From Bdellovibrionaceae bacterium UBA2466 (GTDB lineage Bacteria; Bdellovibrionota; FAC87; UBA2466): a DNA stretch of 33,216 nt. A program made the translations under genes and the position numbers. Shown here in pieces: positions 24,811-32,108 of this stretch (positions within the stretch are counted from its first letter, which is position 1; each line of letters opens with the position of its first letter). A model generated the notes under the pieces. That model did no database searches. It worked only from the letters and a program-made list of their open reading frames with translations, and was not told where the DNA came from. The DNA lies in NCBI GenBank assembly GCA_002342225.1, contig DDPO01000108.1, positions 1 to 33,216 on the forward strand, given 5' to 3'.

Positions 24811-25968
24811 ATGGAACTCTCTAATCGTGAAATGTCTCACTTTAATGATAGCAATCAATTCGATAGACGTTTTAAGGAAGCTATAAAGTATTTTAAGAGT
24901 CGCTCGCCTGTTGTTTTCGTCAGCCAACATTATAAGTTTTGGGAAGCTCATGGTTTCGTCCAGCAAAGTCTAGCGAAGACGCTTACAGATGAAGGCGTGC
25001 CGGTAGTTTGGTTTGATGGAGCAGACTGGCGCAGAGGCCAGAGTGTTCAATACTGGCGATCTCCATTGTTAAAAATAACTCAACTTCCAGCTCTTCCTTT
25101 GCGCAGATTCTCAATCCTTGATTCTCTCAATTCTAGGTTTCAGCTTAATGCCCTCAAAAGATCTTTGGCTAAAGGAGTAAAACCCTTTCTTTGGGTTCAA
25201 AGTGGTTTGGATGAAAGGGTTGCTAGAAAATTGCCGTACATTGATGTTTTTTCAGTTTTCGATGATCCTTACATTCATGCTCCCGATGGCGAGCTCAGTG
25301 GAAAATCAAGTCTTATTGTTTTGCAAAACGATTTTGCGAAAAATATTTTTTCGAAACAACATCCCGATAAAACGGTTGTTTTGTATCCCCCGATGGATAT
25401 CAGTCAAACAAGTTTTTCACAGACTAATAATTTCAGGCTGCCAGAGGGTTTTCCTAACAAAGTAATGGGTTATATCGGTTCCTTTTTTAGTCGAGGTTTT
25501 GATTTAGTGATGTTTGAGGATTTCATGAGAAGTCTGCCAGATTGGGGGTTTTTGCTTTGTGGGAGAACTGATGAACTTGGCTTAACCAAAATTAGTCGTT
25601 GGACCAAATATAAAAATTTTCTGTATTTACCTTGGATCCCGCGTTATCAAGTTGGGGCCGTATGGCAAACGCTGAGTTTAAACTTAATGCTTTATCGGCC
25701 TGATCCAACTTCTCATGGCGCTTTTCCTGTAAAGTTTTTAGAGGCCTTGTATCATGGTGTTCCAAGTGTATCGACTGCGGTGCCTAAAACCTCGAGTCTA
25801 GAAAAAATCATTCCTCAATCTAGTTTTGCGAGAGAATTAAAAAATCTAGCCGTTCAACAAGCTTCGCGACCCAGTGAGGCTCTCAACAATTTGTTTGATC
25901 GTTTCGAGATAGAGATGAATCCCAAATTCCACCTCATCAAAGTGAGCGAAAATATCAGAGATAAGTAA
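24811..25968 (+). CDS. GT-B fold glycosyltransferase-like protein
   Basis: This 385-residue cytoplasmic protein resembles group-1 (GT4-like) glycosyltransferases. The second half begins with NKVMGYIGSFFSRGFDLVMFEDFMRSLPDWGFLLCG, the usual start of the nucleotide-sugar domain, and contains PVKFLEALYHGVPSVST, matching the donor-binding E-containing motif. The first half is more divergent. Start ATG has GAGG eight bases upstream; an in-frame ATG nine codons on is an alternative. No other sugar genes are adjacent, so acceptor and donor are unknown. A role with the Wzm/Wzt exporter some 11 kb away is only possible. Confidence 0.8.
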   Translation: MELSNREMSHFNDSNQFDRRFKEAIKYFKSRSPVVFVSQHYKFWEAHGFVQQSLAKTLTDEGVPVVWFDGADWRRGQSVQYWRSPLLKITQLPALPLRRFSILDSLNSRFQLNALKRSLAKGVKPFLWVQSGLDERVARKLPYIDVFSVFDDPYIHAPDGELSGKSSLIVLQNDFAKNIFSKQHPDKTVVLYPPMDISQTSFSQTNNFRLPEGFPNKVMGYIGSFFSRGFDLVMFEDFMRSLPDWGFLLCGRTDELGLTKISRWTKYKNFLYLPWIPRYQVGAVWQTLSLNLMLYRPDPTSHGAFPVKFLEALYHGVPSVSTAVPKTSSLEKIIPQSSFARELKNLAVQQASRPSEALNNLFDRFEIEMNPKFHLIKVSENIRDK

Positions 25969-26060
25969 TATAACTCGCAGCATCATCAATAGAGAAAATT
26001 TGGAAGGTTTTAATCAGTCGAGCTTTACTCTTGATTGCAAGCTGGTAAAGATAAAGGCCT

Positions 26061-26981
26061 ATGTGGTCGACGTTTAGAATAGGCTTTTTTGCCTACTGGG
26101 TTCTTCTCCCGTCTCTTTATGCGGGAAGCTTCTTAACCAAACCTTTCTTAGTTGGTGGAGAGGTCGATGTCGCCGGAATTTTTAGCTCCGTCCTCGCATT
26201 TTCAGCGTCGGCAGCCGATTTAAGTGAGCGATGCAGTGGAACAAAGATTGGACCTCGGCTTATATTAACCGCTGCCCACTGTTTCACTGAAGAACTGAGC
26301 GAGGGAAAAGCTCTGCTGATAAAACGAAACATATTAGTTAAGAAGATTTTTTATTCCTTCTCTTCTGTAGTGAATTCCTCTGCAAAATCACAAGAGGTTT
26401 CAGTTGAGAGAATTCTTTTTCACCCAGAGCTAGAAACATGTTTTTCAAGTTCGGATCGAAGTCCAGCCGAATGTGTGGACAAATATCCTGACTTAGCCAT
26501 CGTAGAAGTTAAATCGAATGACTCATTTAGTAAGGAAAATTGGGCCTCAGTCGACTTAAATTCAGTTCAGGATGGAGATCCTGTAGTCATAGTTGGTTAT
26601 GGAGCTCAAACAGATAATGATCAAAGTCCTCCTGTCAGAAAGTTTCATCGCTCCCATGTGGTTTCAATTGAGGATTTAGTAAAATCTCACGGGGGCGTAA
26701 CGCCCGCGGAGCTATCTATCTACAAAGAACTCTACTTTGGAGTATGGGGGCTTTTGATGGGCCCTGCCTATGCTAACTTAGGAGCTGGAGATTCTGGTGG
26801 GCCTGTTTTTACTCTACAAAACGGACAACCCGAATTGGTGGGGGTTAATTCTTTTTCGTATTGCCAAGATCAGGAATTAGATTGTGAGATTACTTCTAAC
26901 AGCTATTTCACAAGACTGCACTCGGGAAGCTCTCATCGGTTGGGAGAGTGGGTTTTGAATGTGATTGATTCGAATAATTGA
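26061..26981 (+). CDS. Exported trypsin-like serine protease (S1)
   Basis: This 306-residue protease has the full catalytic triad of the chymotrypsin family: H73 in TAAHC, D144 in DLAIVE and S245 in GAGDSGGPV. The N-terminal hydrophobic segment to about residue 21 is a signal peptide. Cysteine pairs, including one near the active-site histidine (C59 and C74), suggest periplasmic or secreted folding. The VGGEVDVAGIF segment resembles the IVGG activation site, so it may be made as a zymogen. lysA begins three bases after its stop. Secreted S1 proteases are common in predatory bacteria; whether it acts on prey is inference. Confidence 0.92.
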   Translation: MWSTFRIGFFAYWVLLPSLYAGSFLTKPFLVGGEVDVAGIFSSVLAFSASAADLSERCSGTKIGPRLILTAAHCFTEELSEGKALLIKRNILVKKIFYSFSSVVNSSAKSQEVSVERILFHPELETCFSSSDRSPAECVDKYPDLAIVEVKSNDSFSKENWASVDLNSVQDGDPVVIVGYGAQTDNDQSPPVRKFHRSHVVSIEDLVKSHGGVTPAELSIYKELYFGVWGLLMGPAYANLGAGDSGGPVFTLQNGQPELVGVNSFSYCQDQELDCEITSNSYFTRLHSGSSHRLGEWVLNVIDSNN

Positions 26982-26984
26982 AAT

Positions 26985-28226
26985 ATGCAGGGCTTTCATC
27001 TTAAAAATGGTTCTTTTTATTGTGAAAGCGTTGAGCTTGAAGAATTGGCCAAAGAGTTTGGCACTCCACTTTATATTTACTCTGAAGAAGTTCTTAAAAA
27101 TAATTGCCAGCAGTTTTTAAATTCCTTTTCTGCTTACCCTACGAAAATCTGTTATGCCGTAAAAGCTAATTACAACTTAAGTATCTTAAAAAAGATATTT
27201 CAATTTGGGATGGGGGCTGATGTCGTTTCGATTGGAGAACTTGAGCGAGCTATCAAATCTGGCGTTTCACTTGATAAAGTCGTTTTTTCTGGTGTTGGAA
27301 AAACAAAAGAGGAATTAGATCGAGCCATATCTCTCGGCATAGCCTCGTTGAATGTAGAATCCTCGTTTGAATTGGAACTCATAAAACAAATTTCTGAACA
27401 AAAGAAGCAAAACATTTCAGTAGCCTTAAGAATAAATCCAAATATCGACGTTAAAACAAACCCCTATATCGCGACTGGGTTGTACGAGACGAAGTTTGGG
27501 ATTCCAGATGAAGATTTAGAATCTGTTGCTGAAATAGTGAAGGGGCATCGTTTTGTTCAGTTTGAGGGATTGGCTTGTCACATTGGAAGTCAAATCATGG
27601 AGCTGAAAAGCTTCGAATTGGCGGCTAAGCGGCTTGTAGATCTTGCTTATCGAATGAAGGAAAGGGGTTTTCCGATTCGCCGAATTGATTTGGGCGGTGG
27701 GTTGGGGATCTCCTATCAACAAGGTCAAATTGCTCCCTCCATTCGTAATTATGCAGAGAGCATTTTAAAAGTGTTTAGAGACACTCCCTTTGAACTGGTT
27801 TTAGAACCAGGTAGATCTGTCGTTGGAGCCGCGGGAGTGCTTTTGACAACTATTCTGGGAACAAAAAAACATAAGAATCGTCATTTCACCATTGTTGATG
27901 CAGCTATGAACGATCTGATTCGCCCATGCCTCTACGAAGCTTATCATGAAATAGTTCCCGTCAAAGCAAAGGCCGCCCCTGAAGTCATTACTGATGTAGT
28001 GGGTCCTGTTTGTGAAACTGGAGATTTTTTAGGTCTCTCGAGGACTTTGGCGAGCCCTTCATCGGGTGAACTTCTCTTCATTAAAAATGCGGGCGCCTAT
28101 GGGACAACAATGTCTTCCAATTACAACGCGAGACCGAGATGCGCTGAAGTTTTGGTGAGTGGTAATGAAGTTACGGTCATTCGAAGACGAGAATCTGTGG
28201 CTGAACTCTGGCACCACGAAATCTAG
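26985..28226 (+). CDS. lysA: Diaminopimelate decarboxylase
   Basis: This 413-residue PLP enzyme makes L-lysine from meso-diaminopimelate. The PLP lysine is K60 (CYAVKANYN); HIGSQI (199-204), the phosphate-binding GGGLG (237-241), EPGR (274-277) and CETGD (343-347), the equivalent of the usual CESxD, complete the site. Length is normal. No separate Shine-Dalgarno sequence is clear; the three-base gap after the protease stop suggests translational coupling. The pairing with a secreted protease is unusual in function, since most lysA genes sit with dapF or dapA. Confidence 0.97.
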   Translation: MQGFHLKNGSFYCESVELEELAKEFGTPLYIYSEEVLKNNCQQFLNSFSAYPTKICYAVKANYNLSILKKIFQFGMGADVVSIGELERAIKSGVSLDKVVFSGVGKTKEELDRAISLGIASLNVESSFELELIKQISEQKKQNISVALRINPNIDVKTNPYIATGLYETKFGIPDEDLESVAEIVKGHRFVQFEGLACHIGSQIMELKSFELAAKRLVDLAYRMKERGFPIRRIDLGGGLGISYQQGQIAPSIRNYAESILKVFRDTPFELVLEPGRSVVGAAGVLLTTILGTKKHKNRHFTIVDAAMNDLIRPCLYEAYHEIVPVKAKAAPEVITDVVGPVCETGDFLGLSRTLASPSSGELLFIKNAGAYGTTMSSNYNARPRCAEVLVSGNEVTVIRRRESVAELWHHEI

Positions 28227-28458
28227 TTATTCTATTTTAAAAGTGACTCTTTTTGTCTCTCTGTACAGCAGTTTGGCACTTGTCTAGTACCTATACACAG
28301 CTTCTGTCGATTCTTTTCTTTCTGTTAAATAGTTGAAGCATATCAAAATCTTAAGCAATTAAAAGGACGTTTATTCTTTTTACAGTCCGAGTTGGCATGT
28401 ACTTGCTATAGGGAAACGGCGAGAGAGCAGTTAACTCTGCTAAAGGGGAAGGGACACA

Positions 28459-28749
28459 GTGATTTATCAGCATCGGGGTCAAAAGTTTACGTGGAACCAA
28501 CTTCTCGAAGTCGTCTTCTTTGCGACTATTGTCGCAGCTTTTGTGCTTTTAATTCCAATGAAGGCACGAGCTGAGGAAGAGAAGCTTCAGAATCGGCGGG
28601 GGGCTGAGCGAGTTGGGACCCATAAACTTCAAACGGGTGAACGGCTCTTGGATGGCGATGAGTTGGTTTTGGATAAGTTTAGAGCAGTTTACGACTGGTC
28701 TGAACAGATCAATAGCGTCATCGATACGAGCTTAGGAGATAGAGAATAG
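28459..28749 (+). CDS. Small membrane-anchored or exported protein
   Basis: I do not recognise this 96-residue protein. The GTG start is supported by an AAGGG site six bases upstream. A basic N-terminus is followed by one hydrophobic segment (about residues 15-36, VVFFATIVAAFVLLIP) ending near ARAEEE, which may be cleaved or act as an anchor. The remainder is charged. An intrinsic terminator follows three bases after the stop. The 232 bases between lysA and this gene hold no supported gene; an extended -10-like TGCTATAGG lies at 28404-28412. Confidence 0.7.
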   Translation: MIYQHRGQKFTWNQLLEVVFFATIVAAFVLLIPMKARAEEEKLQNRRGAERVGTHKLQTGERLLDGDELVLDKFRAVYDWSEQINSVIDTSLGDRE

Positions 28750-28751
28750 TT

Positions 28752-28784
28752 CCGAACATTCGAGGGGGATGTTCGGCCGTTTTT
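28752..28784 (+). terminator. Intrinsic terminator after the 96-residue protein
   Basis: CCGAACAT at 28752-28759 pairs with ATGTTCGG at 28769-28776 over a nine-base loop; CCG and a T5 run (28780-28784) follow. Confidence 0.8.
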
Positions 28785-28904
28785 GCTAGCTAATCACTAG
28801 CGACAGACTGCTGTAGGGCAGCACGAAGGGGTTTTAGGACTCTTTCGTGGTACCACTACTCCTCTCTCAACCGCTATTTTCAGGGTGAAAATAGCGGGAT
28901 TTTT
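28785..28904 (+). ncRNA. Candidate structured small RNA between two terminators
   Basis: Between two plus-strand terminators lie about 86 non-coding bases that can fold into successive hairpins: GCTAG/CTAGC (28785-28801), TGCTG/CAGCA (28809-28823) and CACGAAGGGG/CTCTTTCGTG (28822-28849, two G-U pairs). An unpaired pyrimidine-rich segment (28857-28868, containing ACTCCTCTCTC) follows, then the final terminator. CUCC is complementary to Shine-Dalgarno sequences, as in many trans-acting sRNAs. No convincing promoter was found at 28740-28785, so it could also arise by read-through and processing. It matches no RNA family I recognise. Confidence 0.42.
28871..28904 (+). terminator. Strong intrinsic terminator
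   Basis: CCGCTATTTTCA (28871-28882) and TGAAAATAGCGG (28886-28897) form a perfect 12-base stem with a GGG loop, followed by GA and T5. No annotated plus-strand gene ends here, since the previous terminator has already served the 96-residue protein gene. Confidence 0.8.
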
Positions 28905-29019
28905 GTGGGGACTTTGAAGTAATTTAAGGTCCCCCATAATTTCGATTAGCCTAGGGAAAAGGTGATGCGAAACTGAACTCGTGAAAGCATTAAAAAACTT
29001 AAACCACTAAATTCGAAAC

Positions 29020-30165
29020 ATGGATTCACAGGAAACCAAGACACAAACAACAGCTGAAGTTGATAGATTCTCTCCAGAAGAACGCGTGGCGAGGCTACGA
29101 GGTGTTTTGGATGAAGTGAAGAAAATTGCTTCCGGCGGAATGGCGCATATTTTTCAAGCCCGACAGCCTTCTTTAGACCGTTTTATTGTCGTCAAAAAAT
29201 TAAAAGAAGAATTATTTACCAATCCAGAAACTCAAGAGCGGTTCCGTAGAGAAGCGAGAGCTTTAGCTTCGGTGCTACACCAAAATATTGCACATGTGTA
29301 TGATTTTGTGGACTCAGGAAGAGATTCTTATCTTTTGATGGAATACATTGATGGAGTTGATCTTTCTACGGTTATACAAAAAGTTGGTAATTTACCCTCG
29401 GAAATTTCTGCAGCTATTTTGTTAAATGTTGCTCGTGGTGTGAGCTACATTCATGCTTACCATTTGATTCATCGAGATATTAAACCTGCAAATATAAGGC
29501 TCACCACGAGAGGTGAAGTTAAGTTGATGGATTTCGGAATTGTGATGGACATTGATAACACAGCTCTGACCCGGCCTGGTATGATGGTGGGCTCACCCAG
29601 TTACTTGTCTCCCGAGCAAGTGTTGGGTGATGTCATCACTCCAGCGGCAGATGTTTTTCTTTTGGGTATTACTTTTTATGAAATGCTAACTGGAACGCGT
29701 CCCTTCAAAGAAGCACAGAAGGAGACCGTTTTTCAAAGGATTCGAGAAACGAAATACATTCCTGCCCGTAAGATGAATACAGCTATTCCCAAAAAGCTTG
29801 ATCAAATTATCGAACGATGTTTACAGAAAAGGCCTGAAGACCGTTACCAAGATGTTAAGAGCTTAATTGCCGATTTAGAAAAGTTTTTAGGGCCTAAAAA
29901 AACGAATCACACCTCTGATCTGATCCTAAGTTACCTTGATCGAGAAGCTTTACTCAGTCCTAGTATTTCATATTCAGATATTCAGGAAGAGGAAAGTTTT
30001 TTTAAAAAGATCGATTGGTTTATTGTTTTGGCCATGGTTGTTGCTCTTGGGATAGGTTTTACTGGGGGTTTTTTTATGAGAAAAGAAATTCCCAATGCAC
30101 AATCATCTTATCCACCCGCCAAGATCATCGCTCCCAAAATTAGTGGTGGCATAAAGAATCGATAA
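29020..30165 (+). CDS. Membrane-anchored Ser/Thr protein kinase
   Basis: This 381-residue PknB-type kinase has a glycine-rich loop (ASGGMAHIFQA, about 38-47), the ATP lysine in VVKKL (59/60), catalytic HRDIKPAN (151-158), DFG (171-173) and activation-segment GSPSYLSPEQ (191-200). After the kinase domain (to about 290) a linker leads to a single transmembrane segment near 332-354, so the kinase faces the cytoplasm with a very short periplasmic tail and no sensor domain. No Shine-Dalgarno sequence is visible before the ATG. No phosphatase or FHA gene is adjacent; the FHA-GGDEF protein at 4377-5306 is one possible target. Confidence 0.94.
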   Translation: MDSQETKTQTTAEVDRFSPEERVARLRGVLDEVKKIASGGMAHIFQARQPSLDRFIVVKKLKEELFTNPETQERFRREARALASVLHQNIAHVYDFVDSGRDSYLLMEYIDGVDLSTVIQKVGNLPSEISAAILLNVARGVSYIHAYHLIHRDIKPANIRLTTRGEVKLMDFGIVMDIDNTALTRPGMMVGSPSYLSPEQVLGDVITPAADVFLLGITFYEMLTGTRPFKEAQKETVFQRIRETKYIPARKMNTAIPKKLDQIIERCLQKRPEDRYQDVKSLIADLEKFLGPKKTNHTSDLILSYLDREALLSPSISYSDIQEEESFFKKIDWFIVLAMVVALGIGFTGGFFMRKEIPNAQSSYPPAKIIAPKISGGIKNR

Positions 30166-30171
30166 ATTGAA

Positions 30172-31968
30172 TCAAAGACCAAATTGTAAGTTGGTGACAG
30201 TCGATTTGTCTTTGGCTGAGAATTTCCAGCGTACTCCTTCATCCAAAACTTCGATGATATCTCCTGGGGGATTAAAGTTATTGTTTTCAAAAGCTTTGAT
30301 ATACAGTTCGTTCACTTTGGTTTGAAGTTCAGCTTCTGTGTAATCGAGCAGTAGGTTCTCGAACTTTGTGCCTTCGACTTCATAAGACAACTTTATAACT
30401 CTGTGACCCGCAGGCGAAGCCTGAATATTCGTAGCCCCTTTTTCTGTGATCTTTTTTTCAAATAATTCACGAATGAGGGGGCCCGTAGCACCCGACTTAG
30501 TCGGAGCCCAACCTTTATCCAAGAGTGCTTGTTGAACTCTAACTGTTTTTGGAGTTTCAGGGTCCTTTTTGGTTAGAATTTCTGATTTTTGTTTGTTGTC
30601 CCCAGTCAGGTAAATCAGTAAGTCTTGCTGAAGTTTAGCCCCAGCTCCATCCAGTGAGGGGTCATTGAGTTTTGTCCGAGCAGTGGCTGAAGCGACTGAA
30701 AAGCCTCTAGCTCTTACGAAATCTGGAAACTCTCCAGGCATTCGCTCTAGGACTTGTCTCCAAGCATCTAATTTACTTTTTTCCCAATCTTTGAGCACCC
30801 CTTCGACCCTTTTAGGATTTGAGAAAGTGTGAACATATCTGTTTCCTAACCAGTCTCGAAATAAAGGCGATGTTTGGTAAAGAAGTGCGATCTTTTCACC
30901 GGGTGTGATTCCAACTCCGGGCGGATTTCGATCTTTGTCTGGTACGCCTAGCATATCTAGGATGCTTTTTCTGACAAAGTTTTCTCCTTTGGCATCTTGA
31001 GCTTCAAAAAGCATGTGTCCTACCCCTGGTATCGTTGTGATTCGCATTTTTGGATACTTTTTTTCGAGATACTTTAGAGGTTGTTCAAACTCAAAGGGCT
31101 GAGCAACTCCTACTTTTGCGGCGAGTTCTTTGTTGCCCGGCCACCACTCATCTTTTTCTCCGATGAGCATTCGGCCCGGGATCTTGTCGAATGCCCCTTT
31201 TTTGTGCCAAGTGAATTGGCCTTCGAGACTTCCGGCCCATTCTCCTCCTGCGGCGTTTTCTATGACGGGGTCTCCTTCTAAATATTTTTCTCCTGGAGTA
31301 GTTATTTTTTCGTATGTGTATTTAAGGGCGGGGTGGAAGTCCCCAGCTGGAGACATCAGTAAAAAGTCGGTAATTTCTTTCGGATATCGCTCGACATATT
31401 CCTGAATAACACTCGGACCGAAACTATGGCCCATCATGTACAGTGGAATTTTTTTTCCTGTTTGGTCCGATTCTTTTCTAACTTTAATCACGAATTGGTT
31501 AATCCAATCCATGAATTGATCCATATTTTTAAGCTTCTCACTGCCTTTGTTGTCTCCGTGAAATGGCAAGTCGAGAGAGACTCCAGCAACGCCGAAGGGA
31601 CGCAAGATATTTTGATTTTCAGCAAAGTTTTTTCCGCTGGCTTTGGCTGTTCCCGAACCATGAAAAAAAATAAGAACCGCCTTAGCATCTTTGAAAACCC
31701 AGGGAACTGTTCCATCTTTTTTGGGTTCAGCGATAGTCGTGTAAATGCTGGTTTGTAATTCCTCATCCCAACGTTTAAAAATGGGACCGCTTTTGATAAG
31801 ACCATCTTCAGCTGTAATCAAAGCTACGGGGTCTCGGGAAAGATCTCGTTGTGCCCTGAGGGGAGAAAGACCCGAGATCATTTTTTTGCAATCGATCGGG
31901 GCACTGAGAGCTGAAAAGCCAACTACGAGAAAGAACCCTACGCTTAAGGTCAAAGACTTGAGTTTCAT
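30172..31968 (-). CDS. Exported alpha/beta hydrolase with large C-terminal extension
   Basis: This 598-residue protein has a signal peptide (to about residue 23, SALSA). Residues about 90-325 are a lysophospholipase-like alpha/beta hydrolase: oxyanion-hole FFHGSG (101-106), nucleophile elbow GHSFG with S182, a probable acid D273 (IGEKDEWW) and H318 (GVGHM). The last 270 or so residues match nothing I know and are charged, with predicted helices. Single-domain homologues are usually near 300 residues, so this is a two-part protein. It probably acts in the periplasm or outside the cell on esters or lipids; the substrate is unknown. It is convergent with the kinase gene, six bases apart. Confidence 0.85.
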   Translation of the reverse strand: MKLKSLTLSVGFFLVVGFSALSAPIDCKKMISGLSPLRAQRDLSRDPVALITAEDGLIKSGPIFKRWDEELQTSIYTTIAEPKKDGTVPWVFKDAKAVLIFFHGSGTAKASGKNFAENQNILRPFGVAGVSLDLPFHGDNKGSEKLKNMDQFMDWINQFVIKVRKESDQTGKKIPLYMMGHSFGPSVIQEYVERYPKEITDFLLMSPAGDFHPALKYTYEKITTPGEKYLEGDPVIENAAGGEWAGSLEGQFTWHKKGAFDKIPGRMLIGEKDEWWPGNKELAAKVGVAQPFEFEQPLKYLEKKYPKMRITTIPGVGHMLFEAQDAKGENFVRKSILDMLGVPDKDRNPPGVGITPGEKIALLYQTSPLFRDWLGNRYVHTFSNPKRVEGVLKDWEKSKLDAWRQVLERMPGEFPDFVRARGFSVASATARTKLNDPSLDGAGAKLQQDLLIYLTGDNKQKSEILTKKDPETPKTVRVQQALLDKGWAPTKSGATGPLIRELFEKKITEKGATNIQASPAGHRVIKLSYEVEGTKFENLLLDYTEAELQTKVNELYIKAFENNNFNPPGDIIEVLDEGVRWKFSAKDKSTVTNLQFGL

Positions 31969-32024
31969 ATTCTCTTATTTTATCTCTTCTAAAAACTGAT
32001 AAGTAGTTGAATAATGTATTGTTT

Positions 32025-32053
32025 TTGACGCAAAGTGCCTCGGGTCTTATGAG
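32025..32053 (+). promoter_or_regulatory. Candidate mrp promoter
   Basis: TTGACG (32025-32030) and TATGAG (32048-32053) are exactly 17 bases apart. If used, initiation near 32060 lies after the ATG at 32049, which favours the GTG at 32109 as the mrp start. Confidence 0.4.
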
Positions 32054-32108
32054 CTGGATTCTAAGTAAAGTCCCTTTTCTTTTTAGTAAAAGCAGGCTAC
32101 AAACAGGC

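Noticed and set aside
28391..28408. Sigma-54-like TTGGCATG ... TTGCT before the 96-residue gene
   Set aside because: The GG and GC dinucleotides are nine bases apart instead of the required ten, and sigma-54 does not tolerate a one-base change well.
28227..28458. c-di-GMP (GEMM) riboswitch, suggested by GCTATAGGG and the DgcB-like gene
   Set aside because: The conserved CACGCACAGGGCAAACC core and the paired stems are absent; the match is a short coincidence.
28840..28904. T-box-like TGGTACCAC ahead of a terminator, suggesting a tRNA-sensing leader
   Set aside because: The motif does not overlap the terminator arms as an antiterminator must, the specifier loop is not seen, and the downstream gene is a protein kinase rather than an amino-acid gene. 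The 10-base palindrome is more simply part of the hairpin region.
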